A DNA stretch of 64,000 bases from Calocera cornea HHB12733 (taxonomy: Eukaryota > Basidiomycota > Dacrymycetes > Dacrymycetales > Dacrymycetaceae). The notes under the pieces were generated by a model. The model made no database searches. It was not told where the DNA came from and saw only the letters and a list, made by a program, of their open reading frames with translations. Of this stretch, positions 1 through 10,214 are shown in pieces. Within the stretch, counting starts at the first letter, position 1. The number at the start of each line of letters is the position of its first letter. The stretch lies in assembly GCA_001632435.1 (NCBI GenBank), contig KV423920.1:124001-188000 (forward strand), written 5' to 3'. The position numbers were made by a program, and so were the translations under genes.

Positions 1-1136
1 CATCTTATCGAGTCCAACGACGCGATTATGGTGGCAGATCCTGGACCTGTCAATATCACATCGTATGTTCGATATACTACCGTATTCAATTCCCGTTTAA
101 CATTCTCACTAGTGAGGATGTTTCAACAGACGCTAATGGACGTGTTCTCGGTCCTTTCGTGCGTTGCATCTGTTTCGACATGTTAGGATAACGTTTGACA
201 AATCCATGAGCTCGAGGACGAACTGCTTTTGAAAGATTGGGGCCTCCAGACCGATTTGAATAAGTGCGTTGATTGTCCACTGCATGACGCATCTGACTAC
301 AATACGCCAGACGCGTCAATACTATGATGACTTGGTCTGATCCACGGAACGCTATCTCATGCCCTGCAAAGTTTCCCAAGAATGGCTACTGGGCAACCAA
401 GTACGACAACGATTTCAGCGAATACTTTCACGACACTAAGCGTCGCATTCCCGTGACGTTATGGATCGTTGCCCGACTGTCCGCCCTTTACCTGTTCCGC
501 GCGGATGGTAATCCAGAACGCCAGGCTAATGTCGTATTCACCCCACTAAACAACGCTGACCTGACAGTGTTAAAGTCACTGTTACGTTCTCACACGCACC
601 AGACTTGTTCGTCGTCCTTTCCGTTTGATAACCCGTTATGTCCAACACTTACGGTTAATTAACAGTATACGGCCCCTGGGACGGCCTCAACACGTTAAAG
701 GCCGGCAAGTGGATGAACCACAGAGTTCCCGGTGAGGTGATGGAAACGGCAAGTCAATCCATTACGTGAATCACGTCGACGCGTCTGACCGTGCGTGTCC
801 CGATAGGCTAAACCATTCCTGGCTGTGTATGACGCGACGACGGTCCTTCGGTCCAAGTCGAAAATGTCCGCTGTTCCTGCCCAGAATTTGAAACGCGGCG
901 ACCTCGTCCTACTCGAAGTGTACCTCAACCGTTACCGTGATAAGACGATGGACGCGTACGTTAGTCCCGGCCGTGGAGGTCAACGTGCTGTTCGTACCCC
1001 AACGAACTCAGCCGACACCAAATGGCGTGCTTGTCTTGTGTTGAAGGCAATCTGCCTACTCGACGACACCGATTATGTGGATACAACCAGCGACGGCACC
1101 GAGCGCTCAGACGAGGACACAGATCTAGCTATTTAG
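1..1136 (+). CDS. 3' part of an uncharacterised multi-exon gene (5' end outside window)
   Basis: Coding sequence enters from the left edge and ends at a TAG at 1134-1136. Several exons are visible: one opening in frame at base 1 and ending at a GT-AG intron near 63-110, one over about 346-590 (FPKNGYWATKYDNDF), and a last exon from about 812 that includes LKRGDLVLLEVYLNRYR and, after a polar insert, WRACLVLKAICLLDD, then an acidic tail. A 41-base intron at about 771-811 joins KSIHY to AKPFLAVYDATT. Exon joins between 590 and 770 could not be resolved. The alternating hydrophobic beta-like pattern around LKRGDLVLLEV could belong to an OB-like barrel, but that is inference from pattern only. 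I do not recognise the family with confidence. The gene stops 48 bases from the convergent neighbour. Confidence 0.55.
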
Positions 1137-1184
1137 AATGTGAATGAAAGTGTATGGCATATATGTAACGCGCTGTACGTTGTA

Positions 1185-1832
1185 TCACATGGGACGTTTG
1201 TACGCAGCAACGAACGTCTTGACAAGGATCGCAATGTGCTGGTCATGGAACGACGTCCAACACGGCTCATGTACATGCCTGTCGTCGTAATCATCCTCTT
1301 CGTGATCATCCTCTCCATACGGGTTATACGAGTCTTCCGACGAATTGCCCTCCTCGATGATAGAACCGTCGGATGCATAATCGAAATCATTCATGTCAAC
1401 ATCCACGTCCGCCCTGGCATCGACTAAACGGCATCAGATACGGTACATATGCCATACGCGTCGTACATACCAATCAGATCGTAGAAATTCATGTCCCGGA
1501 ACGCCCAATCCACGTCGTCCTCGTCCGGCCAATCGTCCCACATGTCGTCCCCTGAGACACCCTGAGAGGTACTGTCGCTACCAGTCACGGGGCTATTACT
1601 ACGACTCCACACGGCAGTCACTGCATACAGTGCTGGGCCGGTTTCGCCGTTGTGTCCGGCCGTTTCTGTGAATGGATGTCAACAAACTGGTTCCGTACGA
1701 CACATCCAGTCATTACATACCTTTGTCGGCACCATCCGTTAAGGTCACCCTCTCGAAACGGGAATGCAGCTCGGAATGGTCTACATTATGTCTCAGTAGA
1801 TGTCCTTCCGTGATATAACATTACTAACTCAT
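1185..1832 (-). CDS. small acidic protein, four exons, unknown function
   Basis: A 165-residue protein assembled from exons 1829-1832, 1721-1780, 1471-1665 and 1185-1423 (read on the minus strand). The introns (48, 55 and 47 bases) are GT-AG and all reading phases close. The first exon holds only the start codon plus one base (ATGA), then the intron. The protein is strongly acidic, with a central acidic-aromatic stretch (DDMWDDWPDEDDVDWAF) and a C-terminal run of Asp/Glu/Tyr. No domain is recognisable. Its tail faces the partial gene on the left, and its start is divergent from the F-box gene, with 476 bases between. The phase agreement across three introns makes it a likely real gene; function is unknown. 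Confidence 0.6.
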
Positions 1833-2308
1833 GGTCGGGTTTGTTTGGCGATGTTGGGAGAGAGTGGACAGAACAGGGACGCGCTCATACGACACGTCGG
1901 GATGGACCTAGTTATATTCCCGTGGAACCAATGCACCCGTTTCATCACGTGTGATAAACAGCGCGTCTCAGGGGTTCATTGCAATGTCTACTTTCGAATC
2001 CGAAACAGTCACCCTTTCGTTATCGTACGTTTTTTTGCCGCCGTTGCATGTACAGAACATTTCCGTTACGTTCTAGAACATGTGGCCATAATGTGGTCGA
2101 CATTTCACATGGCCACCCGATGCTTTATTACGCTAGTAGTCTGCTCGTGTTCCCGGCATGTCAGTCTCTCAAAGATTGTCTTCGTGATTCGACCGGCACG
2201 GCCGTCAGTCGAGTACGACTGCCTTAATACAAGTACGGCAAAAAGATCCATTCGGTACACTGTATTCCATTCCACCACTGTCCCGGCAACGACAACCCGT
2301 CATCGACC
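1833..2308. promoter_or_regulatory. shared 5' region between acidic-protein gene and F-box gene
   Basis: A 476-base interval between two divergent start codons. A plus-strand frame stays open through it (about 1800-2429), but it overlaps the F-box start in another frame and shows no recognisable protein. I treat the interval as a bidirectional promoter region. No TATA box is obvious. Confidence 0.35.
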
Positions 2309-3694
2309 ATGTGTCTACCAGACGAACTATGGGACTTGGTCTGCGATCACCTCAGTGACCCGACGGATCTCGCTAATCTTTCTGTTTGCTGTCACCGCCT
2401 CCATGATCTCGTATCGCCTGGGCATTTAACCCACCGTCGTGTCTTGTACGAACTTTCTGACCATGTCGCTTGGCACAACCTATCGTCGAATCGCCGAATC
2501 TGTTCATTTATCGAACAACTTTGGCTTGTCCACGACGGTCTGCGTGTCGACCGACACCACAAAGTTAACGTCTACGTGCATCCGATTCCTCTCCGCGACC
2601 GTGTTCACCAGTTTCGTGATTGGTCCGTGTCACCCTGGTCGTTCTGTATACAAACGAGTGTCCACTTTTCTCGGTTGCAACGGCTGGAAGTCGACATCAA
2701 TATACAAGATTTCCCGTTACTCCATTCGCTGTTTTACGCCACCTCGGCAACCCTCCGCGATGTACGTATCGTGCTGAGACGGTCAACACATTTACTGTCC
2801 CGTCAAGACGAACGTGCGTTGTGGGAAGCGTGCATTCCGGTAAGGAGACACCGTTCATAATCGTTCTGAATGACGAGACTTTCTCAGGTTATTCACGCTA
2901 TATCTGCTCTCGAGTATTTTTCATGGTCTAGTCAGGGAATGTCTCGCCGACGAGTCTTAAACCGGTTACTGACTGTGTTTTTAGGCTCTGCGAGTTTCGA
3001 TGTATTTCCCCCAGTCGCACGGGCGATTTCGTCTATGTTGGTACATCGATGTCCAAATTTGGCGGTTATGCACATCGATGTGTATCGAACGAACTCTATC
3101 GAGGCTCTGTTTCGTGAATTATGGACCGGAACTTGGCCCGCGTTGCAAGCAGTATTGCTTAACGGTATCTCCATTCGCTATTTGGATTGGCCAGCATTTA
3201 CCGACTTCCTCGCGAATCACCCAATTCGTCGACTTCGCTTGTCGCGGTCGTCTCTACCGAAATCGGCCGTCTTTGCACGAGCCACAAATCGACAACTACG
3301 GTATTGTCATATAACGTCCGGCAACGCTGCCTTGCTACAATCGATCATCTATCCATTACAATCGCTACATTGCATGACACACCAGTTACGTTCACTCACG
3401 TGGTGCATTCCCGAATCCCACTACGCATCTTACGACATCCGGATGCACGATATTGGCCCTTCTCTACAGCAACTGCCGTATTTGACTTCGCTTCGCTTCA
3501 CATCGGATGGCTACATAAACGACGGATATCCCGGACCGTTCCTTCCGACTCTTATCCATTTTGGTTCTAACTGCCCGTCCGTCACTCGCCTTTGCATCGA
3601 CCCCGAGATACGGTCCGACCTGGTACGTTACAACTCTCTTGATACGATATACACACCTATCCAGTTCCGTAGGAGCAATGGACGCAAGCCTTAA
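2309..3694 (+). CDS. F-box protein with leucine-rich C-terminal region
   Basis: Two exons (2309-2839 and 2888-3694) separated by a 48-base intron (GTAAGG...CTCAG) give 445 residues. Residues 1-45 form an F-box: LPDELWDLVCDHLSDPTDL, followed by the conserved cysteine/hydrophobic spacing of the second and third helices. The remainder carries irregular leucine-rich segments (for example [13 protein letters not shown] and SLRFTSDG). F-box proteins bind Skp1 and recruit substrates to SCF ubiquitin ligases; the leucine-rich part would select the target. This is typical of the large, fast-evolving F-box families of Agaricomycetes. The gene lies in the atypical-composition island and converges on the small gene at 4089-4586. 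The F-box call is firm; the substrate is unknown. Confidence 0.8.
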
Positions 3695-4088
3695 TGTCTT
3701 TCCGGCTACTTACTACATTGACCGGCAACCGACGACATTTTTTAGACAATTTCGTATCCCTGTTCGACATGGCTGACGGTAACCGACGAAAACAGGCTCA
3801 TATCAGCGCAATGAATCGCATCGCATCGTCTTGTATCTACATACAATCTGTTGATGACTGCGTGGTTACTCGTACATAACTATACTGTAATTCAATCTTC
3901 AAGTGTCGCCATTACACGCATGCCTTGCATCCTGTCTTGTCTACAACCAATCCTTCCAGTAACTCAACGGGTTCGTCTGCGTCTCTGTAGCCGCTCCTTC
4001 TGCTTCTGTAACTCCACAATACGGAAAGTATTAACAAGCCGGTTAACCCTGTTTCTCGTCAACGAGCGAGCCACTTTGACAATGAAGT
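3695..4088. other. spacer between convergent genes
   Basis: 394 bases between the F-box stop and the stop of the minus-strand neighbour. Only short uncorroborated reading frames are present. It probably holds both 3' untranslated regions. Confidence 0.4.
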
Positions 4089-4586
4089 TCACACGTACTC
4101 CTCACCAGTCAATACACTATCTTGCGAAGTGTCCTCAGCTCCATCTTGTACGACATTCGTGTTTGGAACGGTACCAGAGACGTCGGGACTGTCCGTTCTG
4201 AAACCGGTCGGTGCGGCACTTGCCGACTCCGCCGCTGTCTTTTCCACACCGTCTGGCGTCTATATGCGCTCAGTATCTCCCGCGAGATGTAGAGATTTGG
4301 TATCGTACCGGTGTCGTCGTTATCGTTTTCATCGTACTCGACCACCAAAATGCCTGTAACGGTGTCGAGACGTCCTGTACCACGTCAGGTCGTGTTACGC
4401 TATCGTCTAATGACAGTTCCATACCGTTGTATGTGTTCCAGAAGAGAATGCCATGTACGTCGACACGGTGGTTGTCGTCGTACTATGTTCTGTCTTGCTT
4501 CTCATACTGTTTCGTTTCGACGCGCTTTCCTCGGCTGCACTCTCACTGTCTCGATCATGTTTACGCTGAGTACCGGTCCTGTCCAT
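4089..4586 (-). CDS. small Ser/Thr/Asp-rich protein, three exons, unknown function
   Basis: Exons 4425-4586, 4309-4374 and 4089-4259 join through GT-AG introns of 50 and 49 bases, both in phase 0, to give 132 residues. The first intron has a CTGAC branch-like site near its 3' end. The N-terminus is basic and hydrophilic (MDRTGTQRKHDRDSE), followed by a threonine run. The C-terminal third is acidic and Ser/Thr-rich and ends in LTGEEYV. No domain, signal peptide or membrane segment is visible. The gene is head-to-head with the first RPA-like gene (304 bases between starts) and tail-to-tail with the F-box gene. Support comes from clean splice phases only, so it is moderately likely to be real. 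Confidence 0.5.
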
Positions 4587-4890
4587 GAGTCTGCCACGTC
4601 AGTGTTAGAATATACGTAAATACGTAACATACATATCACCGTATCGATGGTCAAAGCGATACAAGTTCGTACCTCCATAACCTCATTATGTATAAGCCGA
4701 ACAGGAGGCGCCCCTGAATTGCGTCACATTTGCTTCCGCGGTCATATTTCGTAACGAAACGTTCCAGAACGTTTTGGTTCCGTACGCGTCGCGCTATGAG
4801 TCGCGTCGCGTACCGCGTACAGTCACATTACTTGTCTCAGTACCACGACCAGCTTCTCTACGAGTCCCTCAAGCTCATCATTGTCGAACG
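4587..4890. promoter_or_regulatory. divergent promoter of the small gene and RPA-like gene A
   Basis: 304 bases between divergent start codons at 4586 (minus) and 4891 (plus). It probably carries both promoters. No specific motif could be assigned. Confidence 0.35.
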
Positions 4891-7214
4891 ATGTCCGACG
4901 AAATTACTCTACGAGGTTGTGCAAAACTCGTCCAGGACAATGCAGGCTCGACAAACACCGTACTTCAGTTGCTGTCGCTAGGCCAGCCCGATACCAGCAA
5001 CACGGCTGATCCGAACTGCTTTAGGTACGTTCATATCGTTACGAGACAATCTTTGCTAACAGTATGTGTATAGAGCCGTCGTCAGTGACAAGGCATACGC
5101 TATTCCAGTCATGTTGTCGCTATACCTCTCCCCCCGTATCGAGTCTGGCGAAATCGGCCCGAACAAGATCATTCGTGTCAGACAATTCATGAAGCAGGAG
5201 ATCGACCAGATGTGGTGCGCATATACTTGTCTATCTCCGTATCCTGCATCTAATACGTTTCTTAGTATCATTATCATTACGAAACTTGACGTTATCGCTG
5301 CACCTCCGAAGAAGCTAGGAGTGCCTTACGAACTATCCCCTTTCATATCGGACTTGACCATCATGTTCGGACCAGGCGACGCTGCAGATATGGCCGACGA
5401 TGTCGTATACCCTTCTCCTCGCAACGATGGTTTCTTCCGCATTACCGATCTTCGTCCTGGTATGAACGGGTAAGTAAACAGTGTCGTATATGCAGCGGAT
5501 CTGACTCGTCTTAGATGGGTGATACGCGTCCGCGTCATTCGCAATACCGGACGTTTCACTACGTCGAGTGGCATAGCTGTCGTGAACTATACATTTGTGG
5601 ACGAGACCGTTCGTTAATTTCCTTAAATGCATGTATCGTACTCAATATACTCGCCAGAGTATGATGAGTGGTGTTGCATTCGGAGATACAGCCGTATCAC
5701 TTTTCGAAGACATGCAACTCAACGAGGTCCGATTACGTTCAGTACCTCGAGAACACCTCCTAACATACTTCTTAGGTGTACAGTATTACGAATGCAAAAG
5801 TCCAGGCCCCCTCGGAATACTATCAGGTTGGCTCTCCTTATCAACTCAAATTCACAAAGGATACGCAAATTCAACATGTACGTCCTGCCCTGTATGTAAC
5901 TATGCGCGCTAATACGACATAGATGTCCAATATCGCTTCCATCCCGCAAAATACGAAACGATTCCTAAAGATTCAAGAATTACCGGCCAATCTCAACACG
6001 ATTCAAGGTACGGTTCCGACCGGTACAATATATGCACATGTTAACGCTACGTCTACAGATGTCGTTGGTGTCATCAATTTCGTCGGGAAGCCGATCGATT
6101 TCACCAAATCCCATTTCGAACAACAGCGCAAGCCTGGCAATTCTACCTGGATGCTCGCATCACAAGTCCGCGACAATCACCTCAACGAAATCGAAACGTT
6201 TGTCCCGAAAAAGGTTCGCGAGGTTGGACTGATCGACGACTCTTTGCACGGGACACGCCTCGGCCTGTGGGGTGACGTGGCGGAATCGTTTTCAGCGACG
6301 GAAGGCACCGTAATGGTTCTCCGCGATGTCCGTGTCTGTAACTTTGGTGGTGCCAGTCTCAATATAGAACCGACAACGTCCATTACCTTTGAAGAAGACC
6401 TGCCAGAAGTCGATGCACTTCGTGAATGGTATGTTCTTTAACGTCGATGCTACGGAGGAGTACGTCCTAATGTATCGTATAGGCACGACAACGGTGGTAA
6501 GAACGCTACCTTCACACTTCTATCCGACGGCGTGTTCGGCGCATCCGCATCCAAGCGCATGTCGGTTACAATGCATCACAACGGGACGGTTACAATCTCC
6601 GAAATGCTGAAGAAGACACCCGCCCAGATCGGTCTGGGCGAACTGTTCAATACCATTGCTGACATCACTATGATACGTACCGATACCATCGGCTACAACG
6701 GCTGTATCACCACAGGATGCAACGGAGGTGTCAAACCGGACAATAACGACCCAACTCGATCGTGGTGTAATACATGCAAGCATACTATGTCCGGTTCCGT
6801 CTACAAGTATTTCAACACGTACCTCATCGTTATTCACTCTGACTTCCATCGCAGATACCGTATCGGTGTTCGGATCTCTGACGGTCTGAACTCGATCCAT
6901 TGTACGATCTTCGACCCTCTGGCTACGACTATGATTGGGCTCAACGCGACGAAACTCGAAGAACTTCGTGTATGCATCCCAAACCTGTCATTCTCATTCA
7001 CACATTCACATACACACTTAGTTCAAGCGCAATCCCGAATTCGACACCAAGCTCGATGCCCTCAAACGCAAATGGAAACTATGCTGTGCTGCAAAGATCG
7101 TACGTATAGCATACACGAACATGTCGACCAAGTTAACGTATCTTTCAGGGCAAGACCGGTACAGTTCTTTACACCATCACTCGTGCTGAACGTCACGACA
7201 ACGACGTCGTTTGA
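4891..7214 (+). CDS. RPA70-like ssDNA-binding protein A (N, A, B and C OB folds)
   Basis: Ten exons (4891-5024, 5074-5214, 5266-5469, 5515-5608, 5658-5726, 5776-5877, 5923-6428, 6483-6969, 7022-7099, 7149-7214) with nine GT-AG introns of 45-54 bases give 626 residues, the usual length of replication protein A large subunit. Domains in order: an RPA70N-like fold (MSDEITLRGCAKLVQ, then AVVSDKAYAIPVMLS); DBD-A (WVIRVRVIRNTGRF, VDET, VAFGDTAVSLF); DBD-B (DVVGVINFVGKP, LIDDSLHGTRLGLWGD, VCNFGGASLNIEP, LREW); and DBD-C with a zinc ribbon (CITTGC plus WCNTC) followed by YRIGVRISDG. All phases close, so the gene looks intact. RPA coats single-stranded DNA in replication and repair. This copy is divergent in sequence and sits in an odd-composition island, so it is more likely a specialised paralogue than the housekeeping RFA1. 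Confidence 0.88.
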
Positions 7215-7489
7215 TACACTCCCTATCGTCTCTGGTGGCATACTGATAACGACTGATCCTCACCCATCGTTTGTACTGTCTTTACGTTCTACAATGCATA
7301 CAATGTTTCCTGTGTATAACAACGCGGATAATACTCGCGACCAACGCACGACGTCTTACAGTACCGTACTCATACACACGCTTGTCACCAACAACATGTC
7401 ATCGTTAACAAGGGGCCAATTACGACCACCGTGGGAACTCATATTCGTAATGCTACTAGCAATCTCACACGATAAAGCACATTCATACC

Positions 7490-9174
7490 CTAGAGTCGAT
7501 GTATTCCCATTATACCGACCATACGACCATTCCCTGCCTATAACGGATCAGTATCGTAATTTCAAATGTAACGATACATACCGAAGGATATATTTTGCAC
7601 TTGAAGCGATACCTGCGACGTTCCAGTTCATCGATCTTCGCATTATAGCCTATCACATCCGTAACCTGTACAGACATCATTGTCCGTACCTTATGTTACT
7701 GTAACGTACTCACACGTAATTCCTTGATATCCGTCGCTTCAGCAGCAAATAAGTCTTTCCCAGCGTGATTGAAGACCGTAACATGCATCGTTCCAGACGC
7801 GTCGGTCACGTCTACAGTGAACTTGAATCTACTCATATCAGCGACTATCCTTGAACACCAATGGACCGACTTACAACGTGACCCCACGGGCATACATTAC
7901 ACCACACCTCGGACACGAAACGCCCCCATGAAGATTCTGAACCAACGGTGTGTGACACCTTCCCACCGGACATCCTTCGTATGTCGTGTGTTGCCGAGAC
8001 ACATTCGTCAATACACCTTCACACCGCGGTTCGTAGCCGACTCCGATTCGCAGAACGTCGTGCACCGTACGAATACTGCCACCAGCATACGGATCGTAAA
8101 CAGGCGACAGGCGCGGCACGTTCGGATTGTCCGGTAACTAGTGGATATCGTCAATACGCGACCTATGAGACGAGCGGACGTCTTACAAGCGTGAATGTAG
8201 AATTCCACTTGAAGCGAATCTGCGTGCCAGCAGGGAGTCCGTAATACGGAGGACTATTCGTCCCGTATACCGTATGGATTCTGAACATCTGAATACCCAT
8301 CAGTAATTAACTTAACGGTATGGTCCATCAACATACGCAACCGACAGGCAAATTCCTCAACGGCACGGTCTGTATCGCGTCGCTAAACGATCCGACGGTC
8401 CCCTACCGACACAATCAGCTCACTTCCAGTGGAAACCGTATGGACAGCACCGTATCATCGACCCATACCGTAGTAGATACTCCACCTACGTGTATCTTAC
8501 GATCAATCAGACGAAGACTCATCGAAACACTGTCCATGTGTTAGATACGCATTGAAACGAGCAACGGAACATACCTCTTCGTGTTCGGTCCAATGTCACT
8601 AATGGATACATGCTGCTGGTCGTCGACCGGGACGTAATCGATAGGCGGAACTGAACTCGGTCCAATGTCCTGTCTTGAACCGCGTACCGGGAACAGCTGC
8701 ACGGGTTCACGCCGAACCGACCGTGCGCCCAACAGAACCGGATTGCCAATTCGAAACAGCAACCGCTGTACGAACACGGCGCGCAACACGGTGACCGTAC
8801 TAACACGAGTGAGTCGAAGCGTCGCACCGTCGTGCCCCAAACGTACCGACGATTCCCCACTTGCTCGACCCGCGTCTCTCGCACCTTCAGTATATCGAAG
8901 ACTTCCACGCCGTTCTCCAGTAACTCCTCGCTGACAGCTGGTTCGAGCTTGACACGTACAGCATATTCCGAATCGTTAAGGACAAGCCTACGAACGCGTC
9001 AGACGCGTCTCCACCGGGGTACGAATGAACTCACTCGTAAACGTCACCGCCATGCGCACGGTCATCGTTCTTGACATCGACCGTAATGACTTGCACAGTG
9101 TCGTCCCCGTTCTCGATGTCTTGACGAAACGCCCTTTGGCAGAAGCCAACGGATAACGCCACTTCGTCGGCCAT
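7490..9174 (-). CDS. RPA70-like protein B, lacking the DBD-B fold
   Basis: Ten minus-strand exons (9035-9174, 8847-8987, 8575-8799, 8451-8529, 8337-8402, 8187-8288, 7875-8137, 7714-7831, 7582-7665, 7490-7537) with GT-AG introns of 43-49 bases give 421 residues. It has an RPA70N-like fold (MADEVALSVGF, LVLNDSEYAVRVKLEP), a DBD-A-like fold (SVSMSLRLIDRKIHV, VDDT, SFSDAIQTV), a short linker, then DBD-C with a zinc ribbon (CPVGRC plus CPRCG), RFKFTVDVTDASGTM and a short tail. The first six exons match gene A in order, phase and nearly in length (sixth exon 102 bases in both). The DBD-B segment, which fills much of gene A's long exons, is absent. The gene converges on gene A, with 275 bases between stops. 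A paralogue is clear; function is inferred only. Confidence 0.82.
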
Positions 9175-9563
9175 GACACGGTCTGAGACAGAGGTAAGAC
9201 GTTGCGAAACGTTACAGAACGTAACAGTATTGAGACCCGTTCTGCTTCCGTCCGGTCCAGTCACGAAACGCTCCAGTCACGTAATACTCAGTCAGTCAAC
9301 AGTCATCTCATTTTCGTTTTTGCTCCCGCCTCCCTCGGTCCCAGGTCTGCCCGGAGGGCTTCCCTATTAACTGATTGCTACTGTATTTTGGCTTTCGGAG
9401 ACCAAGGGATTTAGCGCCTGTCTGTCAGGGCCCGGGTGGGTGGATTCAGTATTTGGTTTGATGTGGTGATTCAGCGACGGGTTGGACACGGCGATAGAGT
9501 TGAGGGACGGAGCGACGGTGGTGGGCGGCGCCGTGCGTGCGTGCACACCGGCCGTCGGGGTCT

Positions 9564-9587
9564 ATATTGTATTGTATTGTATTGTGT
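9564..9587. repeat. ATTGT microsatellite
   Basis: About four tandem copies of the pentamer ATTGT, read directly from the sequence. Confidence 0.85.
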
Positions 9588-10190
9588 GGGTGATGATGAC
9601 CCGGCAGCGTGCGCGTGCGCGTGCGCGGGCGGGTGCAGGGCGACCACGCGCAGATGATCCGGGCGCACAACGCGTGGGAGCCGGAGCCCGCGCGTTCGGC
9701 GAGAAACTGATTGATACTGTACCCTACCCTGACGCGCTGGCCTGGCCTGGCCGTACAGATGGCGAGAAATCGAGGCTGATTGCGGGCTGCGTGCGGACGG
9801 ACGGACGGGTCACCCAGCCCGCCGGGACCGGGACCGGGACCGGGGCCGGCTGCGAGTGTGCTAAGGCGGCTCGGTGCGTATATTGAAGTTAGTCGGGAGC
9901 GATGGACGGTGCTGGAAGACAAGGGGTATGTAGTACAGCGGGCGGTTGTATATTGTGCAGATTGCAGATGGATGACTTTTGAATATATAGTGTGCTCAGG
10001 GCGGCCCGCGGGACAGGTCGCCAGAAGCCAGAAGCCAGAAGCCGAAGCCGAAGCCGAGGCCGGGAGCGATGGGAGGCAGATCGGGATCAGCCGTCCCTTT
10101 GTGCTGGGGCTCGGACCTCGGTGTAATCCTCTGCGGGAAAGGAAGGGGGGTGGGTGGCGGTGCGGTGCGATGCGGTGACGTTAGCGGGCA

Positions 10191-10214
10191 GTTATGAGTT
10201 ATGAGTTATGAGTT
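10191..10214. repeat. GTTATGA tandem repeat
   Basis: Three complete 7-base units GTTATGA plus a partial one, read directly. It lies upstream of SSN6. Confidence 0.85.

Noticed and set aside
1800..2429. Open plus-strand frame of about 209 codons overlapping the F-box start
   Set aside because: It overlaps the F-box coding region in a different frame, shows no domain, and lies in a divergent promoter interval.
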